Positions 59,621 through 64,000 of a DNA stretch of 64,000 nt are shown piece by piece; positions within the stretch are counted from its first letter, which is position 1, and the number at the start of each line of letters is the position of its first letter. Below the pieces are notes generated by a model, which worked only from the letters and a program-made list of their open reading frames with translations, had not been told where the DNA came from and did not search any database. Location: assembly GCF_026427775.1 (NCBI RefSeq), contig NZ_CP044532.1:4836001-4900000 (forward strand), read 5' to 3'. A program made the translations under genes and the position numbers. Source of the DNA: Arthrobacter sp. CDRTa11. Its GTDB lineage: Bacteria; Actinomycetota; Actinomycetes; Actinomycetales; Micrococcaceae.

Positions 59621-61082
59621 GGGGATCCTTTGCGAGCGTGACCACCGGCAGGTAGGCCGTGCGGGTGGTGCCGTCTATCTGTTCAAAGTCCAGCGCGCCC
59701 CAGGCGTCGCGGTCGAAGTCCGCCCCCGCCTGGAGGGCGTGAGAGAGAAGGGCGCGCATGGTGTTGATGTGACGCTCTTCCGACGGCAGCTGGCCCCAGG
59801 CCTCCGCGAGCGTGGAGGCCCCGGCGACGGCGGCCCTGACAACATCGGGGCGGGCCTTGGCCGTCCTCGGCGAGCGCACACGGTCTGAGTCACTGAAGGC
59901 AATGGGGTCAGCGAGCCTGGGCGGGACAGCGAACTCGTCCGGATCATAGAGCTTAACCATGGCCAGGGATTCAAATCCGGCGTTGTACAGGACGGGACCG
60001 GCCACCAGGCCCGGACGTTCCCGCTCGTACGGCAGGGAACGGATGGCCTGTTCGGCTTCGCGCAGCACTTTCCGGAGCCGTACTGATTGACGGAAGTCAT
60101 CGCTTTGAACGTAGGTGTTCAGGCTCTCGCTGAGCTTGCCGTAGATCCGCTGGATTTGGCTGTGCTGCTGCCGGAGTTCGGCAACCAGGTTCTTGAGGGT
60201 TTCGCGGTCCTCGGGGGACAGGTCGTCAGCGAACTGGCGGCTCAGGACTTCACCGATGGCCGAGCGGAACCTGAGCTGCTGCTGCGGGTCCTCCAGGAAG
60301 GCCGTGAAGGAACGGAAGGTCCTGCCTTCGGGGCTCTGCCGCAGCCTCTTGTCCGCCTCCAGCACCTGGGCCATGGTAGCGCCCTTGCTAAGCGACTCCT
60401 CAATGATCTGGTTGCGCAGTTCGCCCACCAGCTCCTCGATGCGGTCGCGCATCTTTTTGTAGTCAGCGGGCAAGCTGGCGGCCAGGTCCAGGATGTTCCC
60501 GGCGGCTTCTACGGCTTCGTCGTCGTCCAGCAGGCCGTCGAAGTCTCCGGAGCTGATGTCCTGGATCAGCTGCCGGCGGTCTTCGATCTCCTCCTCAAGG
60601 GATTCCAGCCGCGCGCTCTGGTCCGGGTTGGTCTCGTTGGCCAGCTTCTCCACGTCGCCCAGGAGCGTGCCCAGCCGGGACCCGTTCAGGGTGGAGCGCT
60701 CGCTGGACAGGCTGTCCAGAAACGCCAGAACACGGGCCGCTGGTTCCGTGACTTCATAGATGATCTGCCCTGACTGGTTGCGCCGGGTCAGGAACTGTTT
60801 GCGTGTCCATTCATCAGCGTATTTTTTCCCGGAAGGCGTTCCGTTCGCCCCGCCGCCCATCCCCGGTTCCTGGCGCCGCAGCTGCTCAAGGAAGGAATCG
60901 ACGTCGGCATGGAACTCTTCGAGGGGAAGTTGCGGACGGACGCGGGTAAACGAGGCCTGCAGTACGGCGATCACCCAGGGTGCGGAGCGTGTCAGCGCCC
61001 AGGCCGGTCCCTTGGTGAGGAGTTCGAGGTCCCGGAGCCTGGCGCTGATGGCCTCAGCGGATGACCTGGCGGAACGGGGCAC
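59613..61082 (-). CDS. jetA: DUF3375 protein, kleisin subunit of a Wadjet-type complex (JetA/MksF)
   Basis: A 489-residue DUF3375/MksF-like protein. The N-terminus [20 protein letters not shown] and [20 protein letters not shown] is the family's winged-helix start; the middle is helical/coiled ([40 protein letters not shown]) and the C-terminus ([20 protein letters not shown]) resembles the head-binding domain. The start is GTG at 61082, with AAGGAG six bases upstream. It is the first gene of jetABC, as in type I Wadjet plasmid-defence loci. Upstream to 61351 there is no further gene on this strand. Confidence 0.9.
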   Translation of the reverse strand: MPRSARSSAEAISARLRDLELLTKGPAWALTRSAPWVIAVLQASFTRVRPQLPLEEFHADVDSFLEQLRRQEPGMGGGANGTPSGKKYADEWTRKQFLTRRNQSGQIIYEVTEPAARVLAFLDSLSSERSTLNGSRLGTLLGDVEKLANETNPDQSARLESLEEEIEDRRQLIQDISSGDFDGLLDDDEAVEAAGNILDLAASLPADYKKMRDRIEELVGELRNQIIEESLSKGATMAQVLEADKRLRQSPEGRTFRSFTAFLEDPQQQLRFRSAIGEVLSRQFADDLSPEDRETLKNLVAELRQQHSQIQRIYGKLSESLNTYVQSDDFRQSVRLRKVLREAEQAIRSLPYERERPGLVAGPVLYNAGFESLAMVKLYDPDEFAVPPRLADPIAFSDSDRVRSPRTAKARPDVVRAAVAGASTLAEAWGQLPSEERHINTMRALLSHALQAGADFDRDAWGALDFEQIDGTTRTAYLPVVTLAKDPHD

Positions 61083-61351
61083 AGATACTCCTTCAGCTGC
61101 ATGGGGGACGGCAGCAGAATCGGAAACTGCCAGCTACAAGGTTAACGCAGCCCGGCGCAGCCCCTAATCAGGCCCCTAATCGGGGGGCTTCCGCAACCGG
61201 CCCGTGACCTACGCCGAGGTAGCATTTCGATCCCGCATCAACACCCTGATCCAACGTTCCGGGTCTGGCAGCGAGCCCCGGCTGCCCCTACGCTCATGCT
61301 ACTGATCCCATCCAGATCTCAACCAAAGTAGAAATCGCAGCAGGGGGAAGC

Positions 61352-61642
61352 ATGCAGTTCGACTTAAGTGCAGTGGAGACAGGCACCATGGTGTTCATCG
61401 GGACCCTGATGTTTGCCCTCGTCCTGCTGGTTTTTGTCCTGACGGCGGCGTTCATCGCCCTTGTCCTGGTGGGTGTAGGCAAGCTCGCCTGGGTCATCCT
61501 GTCCAGCACGTTGCTGGCCGTGGTTCATGGCATTAACCACGGCTGGGACAGGCTGGTGCACCACGCCTCTACGGTGGAGGTATCCGGAGACTTTCAAGGA
61601 CAGCAATCCCCTAGCACCGGTAGCTACCCGCGGGTAATATAG
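61352..61642 (+). CDS. Small membrane protein of unknown function
   Basis: A 96-residue protein with one long or two short hydrophobic segments (VFIGTLMFALVLLVFVLTAA, then IALVLVGVGKLAWVILSSTL) and a hydrophilic C-terminus with two histidines (HGINHGWDRLVHH). A good ribosome-binding site (AGGGGGAAG) precedes the ATG. It is divergent from jetA across a 269-bp gap. No family recognised. Confidence 0.7.
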   Translation: MQFDLSAVETGTMVFIGTLMFALVLLVFVLTAAFIALVLVGVGKLAWVILSSTLLAVVHGINHGWDRLVHHASTVEVSGDFQGQQSPSTGSYPRVI

Positions 61643-61715
61643 AGGGACAGCTAAAGGGTTCTCCAACCCGGCGGATCCATGGCTTGAACGGCCATCCCGG
61701 TCAAGGAGATAACCC

Positions 61716-63701
61716 ATGAGCTCCGCTACTGACAGTCCCGCCGCCGAAACCCCTGTTGCCGCCCGCAAGATCGGCCCCGAAGTCACTGCCGAGGAAGCCC
61801 GTGCAGTGGCGGAAGCCGCCAGGGAGAGCGGCTGGGACAGGCCAAGCTTCGCGAAGGGCCTGTACCTGGGGAGCTTTGACCTTAACCTCATCCACCCTTG
61901 GCCCGCGGCTGATGCCGGGGACGTGGAACGCGGTGAGGCGTTTCTGGCGCGGCTGACCGAATATGCCCGCACCCTGTCCGGCAGAGTGATCGAACGTGAA
62001 TCCAAAATCCCGGACGAGTACCTGCGCGGACTGGCCGAGCTGGGCGCCTTTGGAATGAAGATCCCGCAGGAGTACGGCGGCCTGGGGCTTTCGCTGGTCT
62101 ACTACGGCCGGGCTCTGGCCCTCCTGGGAAGTGTCCACCCCAGCATCGGGGCGCTCCTCTCCGCCCACCAGTCCATCGGTGTTCCTGAACCCGTGAAGGT
62201 GTTTGGCACAGCCGAGCAGAAGCACGAGTACCTTCCCAGGTGCGCCGCCGGCGCCATCACTGCCTTCCTGCTGACCGAGCCCGACGTCGGCAGTGACCCC
62301 GCCCGGATGGGCAGCACCGCAGTACCAACGGACGACGGCGAGTCCTACATTCTGGACGGCGTGAAGCTGTGGACCACTAACGGCGTAATCGCCGAACTGG
62401 TGGTGGTCATGGCGCTGGTCCCGGCGCACACCGATTCGGACGGCACCCAACACAAGGGCGGGATCAGCGCATTCGTAGTTGAGATGGACTCCCCCGGCAT
62501 CACCGTGGAGAACCGCAACGCCTTTATGGGACTGCGCGGAATCGAAAACGGGGTGACCAGGTTCCATCAGGTCCGCGTTCCTGCCGCTAACCGGCTGGGC
62601 CGCGAAGGCCAGGGGCTCAAGATCGCGCTGACCACACTGAACACCGGCAGGCTGGCCCTTCCCGCCCTTTGTGTCGCCTCGGGCCGCTGGAGCCTGAAGA
62701 TCGCCCGGGAATGGTCCAATGCCCGCACCCAGTGGGGCAGGCCCGTGGGCAAGCATGAAGCCGTGGGCAAAAAGATCGCCTTCATCGCAGCTTCGGCTTT
62801 TGCCCTGGACGCCGTTTTTGAACTGTCCGCTGAACTTGCCGACGCCGGCCAGAAGGATGTCCGGATCGAGGCGGCGCTGGCCAAGCTCTGGTCCACCGAA
62901 ATAAGCTGCCGGATCGCTGACGAACTGGTGCAAATCCGAGGCGGCCGTGGTTTCGAAACCGCCGAATCCCTGGAAGCCAGGGGGGAACGGGCCGTTCCGG
63001 CCGAACAACAGCTGCGTGACCTACGGATCAACAGGATCTTCGAAGGATCGTCGGAGATCATGAAGCTCCTCATCGCACGGGAAGCGGTGGATGCACACCT
63101 TGCCGCCGCGGGTGACCTCGCCTCCGCTGATGCCAGCCTCTCGGACAAAGCCAGGGCCGCCGTCGGGGCTTCGGGTTTCTATGCCAGATGGCTGCCCAAG
63201 CTCGTGGCCGGCGCGGGGATGGACCCCCGGTCCTACAGCGAGTTCGGCCGGCTCGCCAAGCAACTCAGGTTCGTGGAGCGGTCCTCGCGGCGGCTGGCCC
63301 GGCAGACCTTCTACGGCATGGGACGCTGGCAGGCAAAGCTCGAGCACAAGCAGGCTTTCCTTGGCCGTGTGGTGGACATCGGCGCGGAACTGTTTGCCAT
63401 GGCCGCCTGCTGTTCGCGGGCTGAAATGCTGCTCCGCACAGCCCCGGAACGGGGTGCCACAGCGTACGAACTGGCCGAGGCGTACTGCGAGCAGGCCAAG
63501 GTGCGCGTTGACGAGTACTTCGACCAGCTGTGGCGCAACACCGACGACGCCGACCATGACCTTTCCCGCAAGGTCCTGGCCGGGGATTACACCTGGCTGG
63601 AGGCCGGTGTCCTTGACTCATCTGAAGGCACTGGACCCTGGATTGCGGACGCCACTCCCGGCCCCTCCAAGAAGGAAAACCTGCACCGAAACTACCGTTA
63701 G
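61716..63701 (+). CDS. Acyl-CoA dehydrogenase family protein (long form, VLCAD/ACAD9-like)
   Basis: A 661-residue flavoenzyme of fatty-acid beta-oxidation. The N-terminal helical domain (IPQEYGGLGLSLVYYGRALA), the FAD-contacting segment AFLLTEPDVGSDPARMGSTA, the middle beta domain (FMGLRGIENGVTRFHQVRVP) and the C-terminal domain with catalytic Glu in LRINRIFEGSSEIMKLLIAR are all present. An extra C-terminal helical region of ~180 residues (GFYARWLPKLVAGAG onwards) is like that of membrane-associated very-long-chain enzymes. AAGGAG lies close before the ATG. The exact acyl substrate is unknown. Confidence 0.92.
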   Translation: MSSATDSPAAETPVAARKIGPEVTAEEARAVAEAARESGWDRPSFAKGLYLGSFDLNLIHPWPAADAGDVERGEAFLARLTEYARTLSGRVIERESKIPDEYLRGLAELGAFGMKIPQEYGGLGLSLVYYGRALALLGSVHPSIGALLSAHQSIGVPEPVKVFGTAEQKHEYLPRCAAGAITAFLLTEPDVGSDPARMGSTAVPTDDGESYILDGVKLWTTNGVIAELVVVMALVPAHTDSDGTQHKGGISAFVVEMDSPGITVENRNAFMGLRGIENGVTRFHQVRVPAANRLGREGQGLKIALTTLNTGRLALPALCVASGRWSLKIAREWSNARTQWGRPVGKHEAVGKKIAFIAASAFALDAVFELSAELADAGQKDVRIEAALAKLWSTEISCRIADELVQIRGGRGFETAESLEARGERAVPAEQQLRDLRINRIFEGSSEIMKLLIAREAVDAHLAAAGDLASADASLSDKARAAVGASGFYARWLPKLVAGAGMDPRSYSEFGRLAKQLRFVERSSRRLARQTFYGMGRWQAKLEHKQAFLGRVVDIGAELFAMAACCSRAEMLLRTAPERGATAYELAEAYCEQAKVRVDEYFDQLWRNTDDADHDLSRKVLAGDYTWLEAGVLDSSEGTGPWIADATPGPSKKENLHRNYR

Positions 63702-63752
63702 CAGATAGTAAGCATCCTTGCTATCCCAGTTGAGCAGTGGTTGAGTGGTGCC

Positions 63753-64000
63753 ATGAGCAGCTCAACAGGCCCAAATGACAGGCTTCCGCGGCGTGCCGGG
63801 GATGAAAACAGGCCCCCCGGGGATGAAACCAGGCGTGCCGGGGATGAGAACTTCCGCAGGGAAAGTGCTCGTGATGAAACATTCGCCGGCGGACAGCCGA
63901 CCCAGGCATTCGATCAGGCTCCTGCACCCGCCTACGGCGAACGGGAGTACGTGGCCGATCCGGACGCGGACACGGGGACGGCCTACCCCGCTGCGGCGGA
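63753..64000 (+). CDS. N-terminal part of a low-complexity protein (runs off the right edge)
   Basis: An open frame from ATG 63753 to the window end (82 codons) with no stop. It is polar and repetitive: the unit RRAGDEN/PPGDET occurs three times (GDENRPPGDETRRAGDEN), followed by QPTQAFDQAPAPAYGEREYV. Such N-termini often precede membrane domains in Micrococcaceae proteins, but nothing beyond this can be said. The ribosome-binding site is weak. Confidence 0.5.
   Translation, partial: MSSSTGPNDRLPRRAGDENRPPGDETRRAGDENFRRESARDETFAGGQPTQAFDQAPAPAYGEREYVADPDADTGTAYPAAA

Overview
The window is high-GC chromosomal DNA from an actinobacterium of the family Micrococcaceae, most likely Arthrobacter sensu lato (Arthrobacter/Pseudarthrobacter). 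This rests on GC content and codon use, actinobacterial rRNA operons without spacer tRNAs, a DtxR/IdeR-type iron box, a CopD-CtaG fusion protein, a PxKF-domain surface protein, and zinc-independent S14/L33/L28 genes. The species was not determined. No tRNA, prophage, CRISPR array or replication origin was seen.

Layout. 1-26 kb is ordinary metabolic DNA: an MFS transporter (cut by the window edge) divergent from a LysR gene; putA with an amino-acid permease and a LysR regulator, with putA and the permease sharing an upstream motif; panD; an AEC transporter; a SolA-type oxidase; an EmrB-like MFS transporter; a TPP-GH15 fusion; an LLM oxidoreductase; a secreted PxKF protein; a HerA-like ATPase; a thioredoxin-NHL protein coupled to CopD-CtaG; and HU. 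26.9-42.9 kb holds two nearly identical leftward 16S-23S-5S operons about 10.4 kb apart, separated only by a lacI-lacZ (GH2 beta-galactosidase) pair with its own operator. 43.5-47 kb has rpmB-rpmG-rpsN, two paralogous SGNH hydrolases, a MarR regulator and a YciI-like protein. At 47.1-48.5 kb an intact IS3-family element lies with recognisable ends and a 4-bp target duplication. 48.8-54 kb is an iron-siderophore uptake operon (binding protein, two permeases, ATPase, siderophore-interacting protein) behind a DtxR-like box. 54.2-61.1 kb carries a lipoprotein gene and a three-gene SMC-like operon of Wadjet/MksBEF type (JetA, JetB, JetC) with no JetD nuclease gene beside it. The window ends with a small membrane protein, an acyl-CoA dehydrogenase and a truncated reading frame.

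Most noteworthy points: the JetABC operon without JetD; a dispersed ~32-bp tandem repeat (three arrays, each at the 3' end of a gene), phased at about three helical turns; a perfect 22-bp-arm palindrome of 63 bp lying in frame inside an iron permease gene; a trehalose-phosphatase-like domain that has lost both motif-I aspartates; and the tandem rrn operons enclosing lac genes.
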